From contig CBDBHI010000030.1 in NCBI GenBank assembly GCA_965205595.1, positions 404,381 through 468,380 on the forward strand: a stretch of DNA of 64,000 nt, in the 5' to 3' direction. Positions within the stretch are counted from its first letter, which is position 1. Each line of letters starts with the position of its first letter. Position numbers and translations under genes: made by a program. The DNA comes from CATQHP01 sp965205595 (lineage in GTDB: Bacteria; Acidobacteriota; Terriglobia; Bryobacterales; UBA6623). A model generated the notes under the pieces. It was not told where the DNA came from and made no database searches. It worked only from the letters and a program-made list of their open reading frames with translations. Shown here piece after piece: positions 43,730 through 52,771 of the stretch.

Positions 43730-45284
43730 GCCTGGAGGTAATTTGGGCAAGGTCGATTAGGAACAGGCAAACTGCGGGCGATGGGAGTCGCCGTGCAGCA
43801 AGCCGAATCAGTGAGTCTCGATGAGATCGAGAGTTTTCTCGACGGGTGTGGGTCCGTCGAGTTCCAGGCCGGAAGTCGAGCGGATAAATACGCGCTCGTC
43901 GAAGGCGTCCTGAAGAGGCATCATTATGCCGACCAGAAGCGCTCGGTTAAAGGATTGTTGAGACGCTTCCTGAGCAAGCTAACCGGCTTAAGCCGCGCCC
44001 AATTGACTCGCCTCATCGGGCAGTTTTTGCGCGAAAAGTGCGTTCGGCCGACAGCCTATCGAAGGTGCCGCTTCCCCACCAAGTACAGCCGCGCCGACAT
44101 CGTTCTCCTGGCGCATGTCGACCAAGTACAGCAACGTCTCTCCGGGCCGGCGACGCGTCGCATTCTCCAGCGCGAGTTCCAAATCTACAACCGCAAGGAG
44201 TTCGAACGCCTTGCCGAACTGTCGGTGGGACACCTCTACAACTTGCGCAAACGCGCCGTCTACCGGCGACACAGTTTGCATCTCGACAAGACTCGACCGA
44301 CACCCGTGGCGATCGGCGAACGCCGCCAACCCGAGCCGCGAGGACGTCCGGGCTACCTGCGCATCGACACCGTGCACTCGCCCGAACAGGAAGGTGAAAA
44401 AGGCGCCTACAGCATCAACGTGGTCGACGAAGTGACGCAGTGGCAGGCCGTCGGCTGCGTCCAACGCATCAACGAAAACCACCTCATTCCCTTGCTGGAA
44501 GGGCTTTTGGAACAATTTCCATTTATCGTTCGCGGCTTTCACTCCGACAATGGCAGCGAATTCGTCAACCATCAAACCGCTAAACTGCTCGAGAAGTTGC
44601 GAATTGAATTTACGAAGTCTCGCGCGCGCCGTTCGAACGACAATGCCTTGGTCGAAACCAAGAACGGCGCGGTGGTGCGCAAGTGGATGGGCTACCAGTT
44701 TTTGCCCTCGGAAGCGACGCAGGCGATCGACACCTTCTACCGCCAGTGGCTCAACCCGTACTTGAATTTTCATCGCCCATGCGCTTTCGCCAGCGAGCGC
44801 CGAGACCGCCGCGGCAAGTTGCGCAAGGTGTACGCCGAGTGGAGCACGCCGTGGGAAAAGCTGCTCAGCCTGCCCGCCGAGCAGCGCGGCCTGCGCGCGG
44901 ATCGCTCGCTCAAGAAGCTCCAAGCGCGAGCGGACACTTGTTCCGACACCGAGTTTGCCGAGCAACTCGACGCTCAGCGCAACGAACTGCAACGCGTCTG
45001 CAAAGACCTCGCGATCTGCTGGCGCACGCGCTAGACAACGCCCCGACCCGAGGCGTTGTCGGCTCCTCCGGCCCACGTCCGAAGACGGCCGTGGGGTCTC
45101 GCCTGGGATGGCTGCAAAGGGGGACTGGGGCTGCCGCCCCTTCCCCCTTATGCAATCCCCCTCACCCCGCCCTACGAAGCCACAAATAGCTGTAGCCGCC
45201 GACCTCAACTCACGCTATAATCCCCCTCAACCCGCAGCTGCTTCGCCTCTCTCCTTCAGGCTCATCTTTCAATTGGAAAAGAGG
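43708..45284 (+). mobile_element. DD(35)E insertion sequence, copy 2 (1577 bp, mosaic)
   Basis: The left end is CGTCTTGTCCAACACAAGAT + GAGCCTG, the right end (complement) CCTCTTTTCCAATTGAAAGA + TGAGCCTG. It lacks the second tandem left-end copy of copies 1 and 3. The 5' part, to about 44308, differs from the others at many codons; from there to about 45175 it is nearly identical; the last about 110 bases diverge again. No target duplication is seen. It interrupts the TonB receptor. Confidence 0.9.
43781..45034 (+). CDS. IS transposase with integrase core, copy 2
   Basis: The product is 417 residues, same plan as copy 1 with D196, D256 and E292 kept. Residues 1-175 carry many substitutions against copies 1/3 (for example DEIESFLDGCGSVEFQAGSR and REKCVRPTAYRRCRFPTKYS). 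Residues 176-417 are identical. It appears intact. Confidence 0.92.
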   Translation: MGVAVQQAESVSLDEIESFLDGCGSVEFQAGSRADKYALVEGVLKRHHYADQKRSVKGLLRRFLSKLTGLSRAQLTRLIGQFLREKCVRPTAYRRCRFPTKYSRADIVLLAHVDQVQQRLSGPATRRILQREFQIYNRKEFERLAELSVGHLYNLRKRAVYRRHSLHLDKTRPTPVAIGERRQPEPRGRPGYLRIDTVHSPEQEGEKGAYSINVVDEVTQWQAVGCVQRINENHLIPLLEGLLEQFPFIVRGFHSDNGSEFVNHQTAKLLEKLRIEFTKSRARRSNDNALVETKNGAVVRKWMGYQFLPSEATQAIDTFYRQWLNPYLNFHRPCAFASERRDRRGKLRKVYAEWSTPWEKLLSLPAEQRGLRADRSLKKLQARADTCSDTEFAEQLDAQRNELQRVCKDLAICWRTR

Positions 45285-45425
45285 GGTCCGTCTTCATCCG
45301 TTCGGCTTGGTTGGGACAGGCAGCACTAGGGTTCGTCAGGGTGGAGAGATTACGAGATCGCATGTGCCAGCCCCGGCCCGGAGGTCCGTCTTCTTCGGTT
45401 TAGCTTCAAGCTATCCTGGAACTTC

Positions 45426-46787
45426 ATGTCTACCGTAGCCGACTACGCGCAGGCCAACGCTGCTCGATTCGAAAACGAACTCTTCGAATTTCTTCGTATT
45501 CCCAGCATCAGTACTCTGCCGGATCACAAATCAGATGTCATCCGCGCCGCCGAATTCACGGCCGGCAAGCTCAAAGCCGCCGGTCTTGAAAACGTTGCGG
45601 TGATCGAGACAGACGGACACCCGCTGCTGTATGGCGATTGGCTGCATGCGAATGGAAAACCCACCGTGTTGTTTTACGGGCACTACGATGTGCAGCCCGT
45701 CGACCCGATCGAACTGTGGGAATCGCCTCCGTTCGAGCCGACGATTCGCAATGGCAGTGTCTACGCCCGTGGGTCCGCCGACGACAAGGGCCAGTTTTAC
45801 ACTCACGTCAAAGCTATCGAGACACTACGTGAAACCCACGGCGCGCTCAACGTTAACGTCAAGTTTCTGATCGAGGGAGAGGAAGAGGTCGGTGGCGAGG
45901 CGATCGACGCCTACCTGCCCGCGAATAGCGAGAAGCTACGCGCCGACGTCGCGCTCGTGTCGGACACAGCGATGTATGCGCCCGAAACTCCGACGATCTG
46001 CACGGGCCTACGCGGCATGGTTTACATGGAGTGGCTTGCCCGCGGCGCGAGTCGCGACCTGCACTCGGGGCTCTACGGGGGCGTAGCGCCCAACCCGATT
46101 TTCGCGCTTGTCGAAGTGTTGGCGAAGTGCAAAGGCGCAGACGGCCGCGTGCTGATCCCAGGTTTCTACGACGACGTCAAAACGCCGTCAGACAAAGAAA
46201 AAGCGAGCTGGGCGGAGCTGCCTTTTGACGAGGCTGCCTACCTAAGCGACGAAGTCGGGTCGACCGCGCTGACCGGGGAGCCAGGGTTTTCGGTGTTTGA
46301 GCGCATCGGTGCTCGCCCAACCTTCGAGGTCCACGGCATGCCGGGCGGATTCACCGGGCCCGGCGCAAAGACGGTCATACCGGCAAGCGCGTCAGCCAAG
46401 GTCAGCGCGCGCCTGGTGCCGAATCAGAACCCCCAAGAGATACTCGCTCTAGTGAAACGCTTTGTCTCGGACAACACACCCAAAGGTGTCGAAATCGAGG
46501 TCAGCGAGATCCACTCGGCGCCGGCAACTTTGGTCAACCCCGACCACCCGATGATCTCGACCGCGGCCCAAGCCCTAAAGGAAGTTTGGGGTCGTAAGAC
46601 GGTCTACGTGCGCTCCGGCGGATCGATCCCCATCGTCGGAGAATTTCAGCGTCATCTCGGTATCCCGACTATTCTGATGGGCTTTGGCCTACCCGACGAC
46701 GGCCTGCATTCGCCGAACGAAAAATTCAGTCTCGAAAACTTCCACAAAGGCATCTTGTCTACTGCTCGGTTTTTGGAGCTCCTGTAA
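45426..46787 (+). CDS. M20-family dipeptidase
   Basis: The 453-residue cytoplasmic zinc peptidase of the M20/CNDP-like dipeptidase group. It has VLFYGHYDVQPVD (zinc His and Asp), ARGSADDKGQ, LIEGEEEVGG (catalytic Glu and zinc Glu), a dimerisation domain with LHSGLYGG, and SGGSIPIV near the end. It hydrolyses dipeptides or N-acyl amino acids. It is followed after two bases by an efflux pump, so the two form an operon. IS copy 2 ends 141 bases upstream. Confidence 0.93.
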   Translation: MSTVADYAQANAARFENELFEFLRIPSISTLPDHKSDVIRAAEFTAGKLKAAGLENVAVIETDGHPLLYGDWLHANGKPTVLFYGHYDVQPVDPIELWESPPFEPTIRNGSVYARGSADDKGQFYTHVKAIETLRETHGALNVNVKFLIEGEEEVGGEAIDAYLPANSEKLRADVALVSDTAMYAPETPTICTGLRGMVYMEWLARGASRDLHSGLYGGVAPNPIFALVEVLAKCKGADGRVLIPGFYDDVKTPSDKEKASWAELPFDEAAYLSDEVGSTALTGEPGFSVFERIGARPTFEVHGMPGGFTGPGAKTVIPASASAKVSARLVPNQNPQEILALVKRFVSDNTPKGVEIEVSEIHSAPATLVNPDHPMISTAAQALKEVWGRKTVYVRSGGSIPIVGEFQRHLGIPTILMGFGLPDDGLHSPNEKFSLENFHKGILSTARFLELL

Positions 46788-46789
46788 GG

Positions 46790-48022
46790 GTGAGTTCCGT
46801 CGAACGAAAACGGCTAGCGCCCGCGCTAGCGTACGTGGTCGCTCTTGCGCCCTTTTCGATCGATACCTACCTGCCCGCGATCCCTGAGATTGCAGGCGAA
46901 TTTGCATCTGATATTCAACTGATCGAGGCGTCGATCAGCACCTTTCTGTTCGGACTTGCTCTGGGGCAGATCATCGGCGCGCCGATGTCCGACCGCATGG
47001 GCCGACGCCCCACAGCGTATCGCGGCCTTGCGATTTTCGGCTTAGCCAGCGTGGGGATTTTTGTCTGCCAATCGTCGGAACAACTCCTTGCGCTGCGCTT
47101 TGTGCAGGCCATTGGAGCAGGCTTGACGATCGTTAACGTCAACGCGGTGGTGAGCGATTTGTTCGAGCCGCAAGATGTCGCGCGCATGTTTAACACGATC
47201 GCCTTGATCTTGATGACCGCGCCGCTGATCGCACCCGCGTTTGGCGCGATATTGCTGGAACTGATCGGCTGGCGGTCGATATTCGCGTTTCTGATTCTCT
47301 ACAGCGTCGGCGCGGCGGCGATAACGGCCTGGGTCATCCCAGAAACCGTCAAACGAGAGAAGAACTCCGACAGCGTGGCTGAAATCGTCGGCGCGGCGGT
47401 CCGCTCGTTCAAGCTTGTGCTCGCGCGTGGTCCGGCAATGGGCTTTACGCTTTGCGGCGGCTTTTCCGCCGGCTGTATGTTCGTCTACCTGCAGGACTCA
47501 GCGTTTGTCTATATGGACGTGCTTGGCGTTTCGCCGTCGTTGTTTCCGCTAGTCTTTGGCGCCAACATCGCGGCGATGATCGGCTTCAATCGTCTGAACA
47601 GGTTCCTGCTGAAATCGTACGCGCCGCACCAGATTGTGCCCTGGGGCTGCGCGATTCAAGTGTCGACAAGCGCGATTTTTCTGGCGACGTCATTGGTTCT
47701 CGAACCAAGCCTGGTCATCGTGGTGCCGTTGATCATGTTTGGCGTTGGCTGCGTAACGATCATCATCGGCAACTGCATGGCCTGCTTCCTTGCATACTTT
47801 CCCAACAATCGCGGCACGGCATCGGGCGTCGCCGGAAGTATTCAGTTCTTTCTGGGCGGCCTGCTCGGCTCCCTTACCGCGATGGTGCACGGGGGGACGC
47901 TGGTAACGACGTCGGAGGGAATGCTGCTGAGCGCCTGCATTGCGACCGCCTTCCTGGTCGGGTTAGCTGTGCCCTTGTACCGCGATAGCCCATCGCAGCC
48001 ACCGAAACCGGCGGCCCACTGA
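46790..48022 (+). CDS. Bcr/CflA-family MFS efflux transporter
   Basis: The 410-residue product has 12 membrane helices, opens with ALAPFSIDTYLPAIPEIAGE (the family's conserved first helix) and carries MFS motif A in GQIIGAPMSDRMGRRP. Members export drugs such as bicyclomycin or sulfonamides, or cysteine and small peptides. With a dipeptidase in the same operon, peptide or amino-acid export is plausible. GTG 46790 starts two bases after the dipeptidase stop. Confidence 0.9.
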   Translation: MSSVERKRLAPALAYVVALAPFSIDTYLPAIPEIAGEFASDIQLIEASISTFLFGLALGQIIGAPMSDRMGRRPTAYRGLAIFGLASVGIFVCQSSEQLLALRFVQAIGAGLTIVNVNAVVSDLFEPQDVARMFNTIALILMTAPLIAPAFGAILLELIGWRSIFAFLILYSVGAAAITAWVIPETVKREKNSDSVAEIVGAAVRSFKLVLARGPAMGFTLCGGFSAGCMFVYLQDSAFVYMDVLGVSPSLFPLVFGANIAAMIGFNRLNRFLLKSYAPHQIVPWGCAIQVSTSAIFLATSLVLEPSLVIVVPLIMFGVGCVTIIIGNCMACFLAYFPNNRGTASGVAGSIQFFLGGLLGSLTAMVHGGTLVTTSEGMLLSACIATAFLVGLAVPLYRDSPSQPPKPAAH

Positions 48023-48061
48023 TCAGGCCCTGAGATCGTTCAAGGGCCGAGAAGTCGCAGT

Positions 48062-49528
48062 TTAGGCCAGAATTGCTTTAACGACGTGCGCCGGTTCAAC
48101 CCCGGTAAGCTTGGCATTGAGGCCCTGATGCTTGTGGGTAAAGCGCTCATGATCGATCCCAAACAAATGCATGATCGTCGCCTGGTAGTCGCGAATATGA
48201 ACGGGGTCTTTGACGATGTTGTACGAGAACTCGTCGGTCTCGCCATAGACCGTTCCGCCCTTGATGCCGCCACCGGCCATCCATAGGCTGTAACAACGCG
48301 GGTGATGGTCGCGACCGTAGTTTGTTGCGGTCAACTGACCTTGCGAATAGATTGTACGGCCAAATTCGCCACCCCAAATCACGAGCGTATCTTCGAAGAG
48401 TCCGCGCTCTTTGAGGTCTTGCACGAGTGACCAGGCGGCGTTGTCGACGTCACGGGCCTGATGGGGCAATACCAGCGGTGCGTTGTTGTGGACGTCCCAA
48501 CCGCGGTGATAGATCTGCACAAAGCGAGTGCCGCGCTCGATCAGACGCCGCGCCATGAGCGCGGCGTTCTGGAATTTCCCAGGCTTGCGGGCGTCCTCGC
48601 CCCAGCGCTTCCAGGTGCTCTCGGGCTCGCTTGATAGATCGCTCATTTCAGGCACGGACGACTGCATCCGGAAGGCCATTTCGTACTGCTCGATGCGCGC
48701 CAGCGTCGAGGGATCGCCGATGCGCTCATGCTGTATTTGATTGAGCTCGGATAGTCCGTCGAGCATTTCGCGGCGCACGGATTGCGGCACGCCGTCGGGG
48801 TTGTTGACGTAGAGCACCGGGTCCGCGCCGCCGCGTAGGCCGACTCCGGCGTACTCAGGCGAAAGAAATCCCGAACTCCAGAGCTTCGCTGAAATCGCCT
48901 GTTGACCAGATTTGGGATGACTCTTGACGGCGTTCATGACCACGAACGTCGGCAAGTCTTGATTCATCGTGCCCAGGCCGTATGAGAGCCATGATCCGAT
49001 ACAGGGCCGGCCTGGAACCTCGCGTCCGGTTTGGATAAACGTGATTGCCGGTTCGTGGTTGATCGCGTCGGTCTTCATCGACCGAATGATCGCGAGGTCG
49101 TCGACCATCTCCGCGGTCTTGGGCAGTAATTCCGAAATCCAGGCGCCGCTTTGGCTGTATTGTTTGAACTTGAAAACCGACGGCGCGATTGGGAATCGCG
49201 ACTGCCCGGAAGTCATCGTCGTCAGACGTTGGCCTTGGCGGATCGACTCGGGCAGATCTTTGTCGTACCAATCATTCATGCCCGGTTTATAGTCGAGCAA
49301 ATCCATCTGCGGCGGTGCGCCCATCATATGCAGATAGATGCAGCGCTTAGCCTTGGGCGCGAAATGTGGCAAGTGCGGTAAGCCCCCGGCTACCCGCTCC
49401 GACGGCGTATTGCCGAAGCCGTCTTCGCCCATCATGCCCGCTAACACAAGGCCGCCAATACCGTTGGCGCCGCGTCTGAAAAACTGCCGCCGTGTCTCGA
49501 TTCGGATCGCTTCTTCTGAGGGGTGCAT
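48062..49528 (-). CDS. DUF1501 family protein with Tat signal
   Basis: The 488-residue product starts with a twin-arginine signal (TRRQFFRRGANGIGGLVLAG). It belongs to the alkaline-phosphatase/sulfatase-like DUF1501 family: CIYLHMMGAPPQMDLLDYKP, VIWGGEFGRT, GRDHHPRCYSLWMAGGGIKG. These are exported folded proteins of unknown catalytic role, almost always beside a DUF1549/DUF1553 cytochrome, as here (two bases downstream of it). Confidence 0.93.
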   Translation of the reverse strand: MHPSEEAIRIETRRQFFRRGANGIGGLVLAGMMGEDGFGNTPSERVAGGLPHLPHFAPKAKRCIYLHMMGAPPQMDLLDYKPGMNDWYDKDLPESIRQGQRLTTMTSGQSRFPIAPSVFKFKQYSQSGAWISELLPKTAEMVDDLAIIRSMKTDAINHEPAITFIQTGREVPGRPCIGSWLSYGLGTMNQDLPTFVVMNAVKSHPKSGQQAISAKLWSSGFLSPEYAGVGLRGGADPVLYVNNPDGVPQSVRREMLDGLSELNQIQHERIGDPSTLARIEQYEMAFRMQSSVPEMSDLSSEPESTWKRWGEDARKPGKFQNAALMARRLIERGTRFVQIYHRGWDVHNNAPLVLPHQARDVDNAAWSLVQDLKERGLFEDTLVIWGGEFGRTIYSQGQLTATNYGRDHHPRCYSLWMAGGGIKGGTVYGETDEFSYNIVKDPVHIRDYQATIMHLFGIDHERFTHKHQGLNAKLTGVEPAHVVKAILA

Positions 49529-49530
49529 GG

Positions 49531-52500
49531 CTATTTATTTAGAACCTCGTCTAAGTTCATGATTTGATTCGCCAACATCGTGTAGGCGGCGGACTCAGCA
49601 GCGGGAAGCGCCGAGTCAGGCGTCGACTCACCGGTAGTGAGTAATTCTTGCGCGTCGGTTTCGTTTGCGCTGTAGTGGTCGAGCAATTTCTCGAAACTTT
49701 GCCGAGCAACCCTCGCCTCAGCGTCGTCGAAATCGCGAGATAGCAGCCGAGTTGTCATAAAGCTCAGTCGAGCTTTGAAATCCTCGCCGCCGAGATTCAT
49801 CGCCGACTGCGCCAGGTGTCGCGACGCCTCGACGAATTGAACGTCGTTCATCGTGACCAACGCCTGTAATGGCGTGTTCGTTCGATCGCGGCGAACGATC
49901 GAGTGCTCGCGTGTCGGCGCGTTGAAAATCTGCATCGAAGCCGGCGGGGCCGCCCGCTTCCAGAATGTATAGAGGCTCCGCCGGTAGAGCTTCTCGCCGC
50001 TATCTCGTTTGTATTGCTTCGTATTGCTCGACGGCATTGCTACCGAAGACCAAACCCCATCTGGTTGATAGGGCTTCACGCTGGGGCCGCCGATCTTTGG
50101 GACCAACAAGCCGCTAGCCGCCAGCGCGAGATCTCTGATCGTCTCGCCGTCCATGCGAAAACGCGGACCGCGCGCCAAGAGCCGGTTCGCCGCATCTTTC
50201 TCTTTCTTGTCCGCCGTGGCCGTTGCCGCCTGCCGGTACGTCGACGACAGCAGCATGGTTTTCAGCAAGCGCTTGACGTCCCAACCAGATTCGCGGAAAT
50301 CAACCGCCAACCAATCAAGCAACTCGGGGTGTGATGGCGGCTCGCCCTGCGCGCCAAAATCATCAGTCGTGCGAACCAAGCCGGTCCCAAATATCTCCTG
50401 CCAGTAGCGATTGACCGCAACGCGGGCAGTGAGCGGATTCGATTCATCGACGATCCAATTAGCAAGCCCGAGCCGGTTCTTCGGAAACTTGTCTGACATC
50501 GCCGGTAGGAACCCCGGCGTGTCCGCCGAAACCAGGTCACGGCGTTGGTCGTACATACCGCGAAACAGAACGTGAGCTTCCGGCGCCGCTCCGGCAGCCT
50601 CCTGCATGACGTGTGTCACCGAGCCACGCCGCCGGATCTCGCGAACCGCGCGCTCGGTCTCACGCTTTTGGGCAGCAAGCTTCTTGTACTTTGAGTCGTC
50701 CAAATTCAGATAGCGAAGCCGCAAAGTCTCTTGCTGCTCGTCGCTGAGCTTGGCCGCCTCCGTTGAGCCGGCTCGCTCGAGTAGCGGCCAATTGGCGGCG
50801 ACCTTCGCTTCTTCGACGCTCAACATGCGGTTGAAAATTCTGAAATCCGCGATTCCACCGCCGGCGAAATAGCGTGGCTTGTACGACCCTTCGTCGTCGC
50901 CACTGATATAGCCGCGGCCAAGCGAAATCGGCGAGTCGTTCAGTACCTCGCCGTCAAGTTTCGTGAAGTACTCTTCGCCCTGAACAGGCAATTCAGCGCC
51001 ATCGACGTAAAACCTCAATCCCGCCTGCTCAGCCGATCCGTCATAGGTCACCGTTACGTGGACCCAGGCGCCGGTCGTGAGCCGACGCTGGTTGTTCGGA
51101 CCGAGGTTGATCGACGATGATTTGTCGTCCTTGATCCCCTTGAGTCCGAAGCGGATCTGGCGGTCGCTGATTGTGATCGACCAACCTCGCATCTTGTCTT
51201 CGGGATCGGTCTGGCTGGCAACGACGAAAGCGCCGTCGCGCTCGGGGTGGTAGACCCAGGTTGCAATTGAAAAAGGTTTGCCGCGCTCAATTCCAGACGA
51301 CGGTAGTTCAACGACACCTTCTTCGCCAAACAGCAAGGCCGGCACGTTCTCGGCCGGTCCCGCACCTACCTTGACGTTCGCTGGTAGCGTTAGCGCTTGC
51401 TGTTGACCGCCACGCGCCACGTGCGTCGTGGTAGCGGACAACATCTCGGCGCTCTGCTCCAGCGGAGTCGCGACCGACTGATAGCGCTGTTTTGAGATCC
51501 AAGAATTAAACTTTTTGTTCGTAGCCGTTCTGGCAGCCGCGAGGCTAGCTTCGGCGGACCGAATCTTATTGATCAACTTCGCGTTCTGGCCGCGGTCGTC
51601 CAAGCGGGGAACGATCATGATCGGCGGTGGGTCCGACACGTTCCCGTCCATCACATACTGCGTGGTGTTGCGGAAGAACGCGGTCATTCGATAAAAATCT
51701 TTTTGGGTAATCGGATCAAACTTGTGGTCGTGACAAGTTGCGCAGCCGACCGTCAATCCGAGAAAAACCGTGCCCGTCGTATCCGCCCGGTCCTTGGCGT
51801 AAATCACCTCAAACTCTTCGGGAATCACGCCGCCTTCATTTGTCGTCGCGTTGCAGCGATGGAATCCCGAGCCAACGAGTTGATCGAGTGTTGGGTTGGG
51901 CAACAGATCACCCGCGAGCTGTTCAACGGTGAACTGATCGAATGGCATGTTGGCGTTGTAGGCGTTGATGACCCAGTCGCGATACGGCCACATCTCACGG
52001 TAGTTATCGATATGGATACCGTGAGTATCGGCATAGCGTGCCGCGTCGAGCCAGTAGCGGGCGCGGTGCTCGCCGTAACTAGGTAGGGCGAATAGGCGAT
52101 CAAAATAGCGTTCGTATGCGCCTGGCTTTTTGTCGTCTAAGAACGCTTGCAGAAGGCGCGGCCGCGGCGGCAGCCCGGTAACATCGAGCGCGGCGCGGCG
52201 AGCGAGAGTTCGCCTGTCAGCTTCGGCAGCGGGCGCGAGCTCAGCCGCCTCCACTCGTTCGAGGATGAAGCTGTCAATCGGCGTGGCCGCCCATGTCGAG
52301 TTTGCGGTTTGCGGAATCTCAGGCCGGACAGGCGGGTCAAACGACCAGTGGCCGGTCCACTCCGCCCCCTGATCGATCCACGCGCGCAGCGTGTCTATTT
52401 GTTCGGGTTCTAACTTCTTGTGAGAATACTCGGGCGGCATCCGTTTCGCCGCATTCGCATGGGTTATGCGCTGGTAAATGAGACTCGCGCCGGAATCTCC

Positions 52501-52734
52501 GGGGACGACAGGAGCGCCATTTTTACGTGCGCCAAAAGCTCCGTCTTTTAAGTCCAGCCGCAAGTCCGCAATGCGAGTCCCCGGGTCGGGGCCATGGCAT
52601 TGGAAGCAAGCATCCGATAACAGCGGCCGCACCTCGGTCTGAAAGTCGACCCGAGCCAGCGGTGGCGCGGCAAGCGCCGACGTAGTCAGCAGGAGGGCCG
52701 CGGAGAAAGCAACACAGAACCTGGATAAACGCAT
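49531..52734 (-). CDS. PSD1-type cytochrome (DUF1549/DUF1553) with LamG domain
   Basis: The product is about 1067 residues. A signal peptide (MRLSRFCVAFSAALLLTTSA) is followed by a planctomycete-type cytochrome c module (ACFQCHGPDP), DUF1549 (DSFILERVEAAELAPAAEAD; second heme-like CATCHDHKFDP), a concanavalin-like LamG domain (about 480-660; FSIATWVYHPERDG, FYVDGAELP) and DUF1553 (NRYWQEIFGTGLVRTTDDFG; NTPLQALVTMND). The pair with DUF1501 is thought to act in periplasmic breakdown of complex carbohydrates. ATG 52734 is preferred; a longer frame starts inside IS copy 3, which ends 38 bases upstream. Confidence 0.92.
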   Translation of the reverse strand: MRLSRFCVAFSAALLLTTSALAAPPLARVDFQTEVRPLLSDACFQCHGPDPGTRIADLRLDLKDGAFGARKNGAPVVPGDSGASLIYQRITHANAAKRMPPEYSHKKLEPEQIDTLRAWIDQGAEWTGHWSFDPPVRPEIPQTANSTWAATPIDSFILERVEAAELAPAAEADRRTLARRAALDVTGLPPRPRLLQAFLDDKKPGAYERYFDRLFALPSYGEHRARYWLDAARYADTHGIHIDNYREMWPYRDWVINAYNANMPFDQFTVEQLAGDLLPNPTLDQLVGSGFHRCNATTNEGGVIPEEFEVIYAKDRADTTGTVFLGLTVGCATCHDHKFDPITQKDFYRMTAFFRNTTQYVMDGNVSDPPPIMIVPRLDDRGQNAKLINKIRSAEASLAAARTATNKKFNSWISKQRYQSVATPLEQSAEMLSATTTHVARGGQQQALTLPANVKVGAGPAENVPALLFGEEGVVELPSSGIERGKPFSIATWVYHPERDGAFVVASQTDPEDKMRGWSITISDRQIRFGLKGIKDDKSSSINLGPNNQRRLTTGAWVHVTVTYDGSAEQAGLRFYVDGAELPVQGEEYFTKLDGEVLNDSPISLGRGYISGDDEGSYKPRYFAGGGIADFRIFNRMLSVEEAKVAANWPLLERAGSTEAAKLSDEQQETLRLRYLNLDDSKYKKLAAQKRETERAVREIRRRGSVTHVMQEAAGAAPEAHVLFRGMYDQRRDLVSADTPGFLPAMSDKFPKNRLGLANWIVDESNPLTARVAVNRYWQEIFGTGLVRTTDDFGAQGEPPSHPELLDWLAVDFRESGWDVKRLLKTMLLSSTYRQAATATADKKEKDAANRLLARGPRFRMDGETIRDLALAASGLLVPKIGGPSVKPYQPDGVWSSVAMPSSNTKQYKRDSGEKLYRRSLYTFWKRAAPPASMQIFNAPTREHSIVRRDRTNTPLQALVTMNDVQFVEASRHLAQSAMNLGGEDFKARLSFMTTRLLSRDFDDAEARVARQSFEKLLDHYSANETDAQELLTTGESTPDSALPAAESAAYTMLANQIMNLDEVLNK

Positions 52735-52771
52735 TCCATGATGATTATACTGCCAAGCTCGCGGTCGCAAG

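Noticed and set aside
45285..45425. Missing 3' end of the interrupted TonB receptor
   Set aside because: One frame gives HPFGLVGTGSTRV, faintly like the expected region, but the similarity is too slight and soon meets unrelated sequence.
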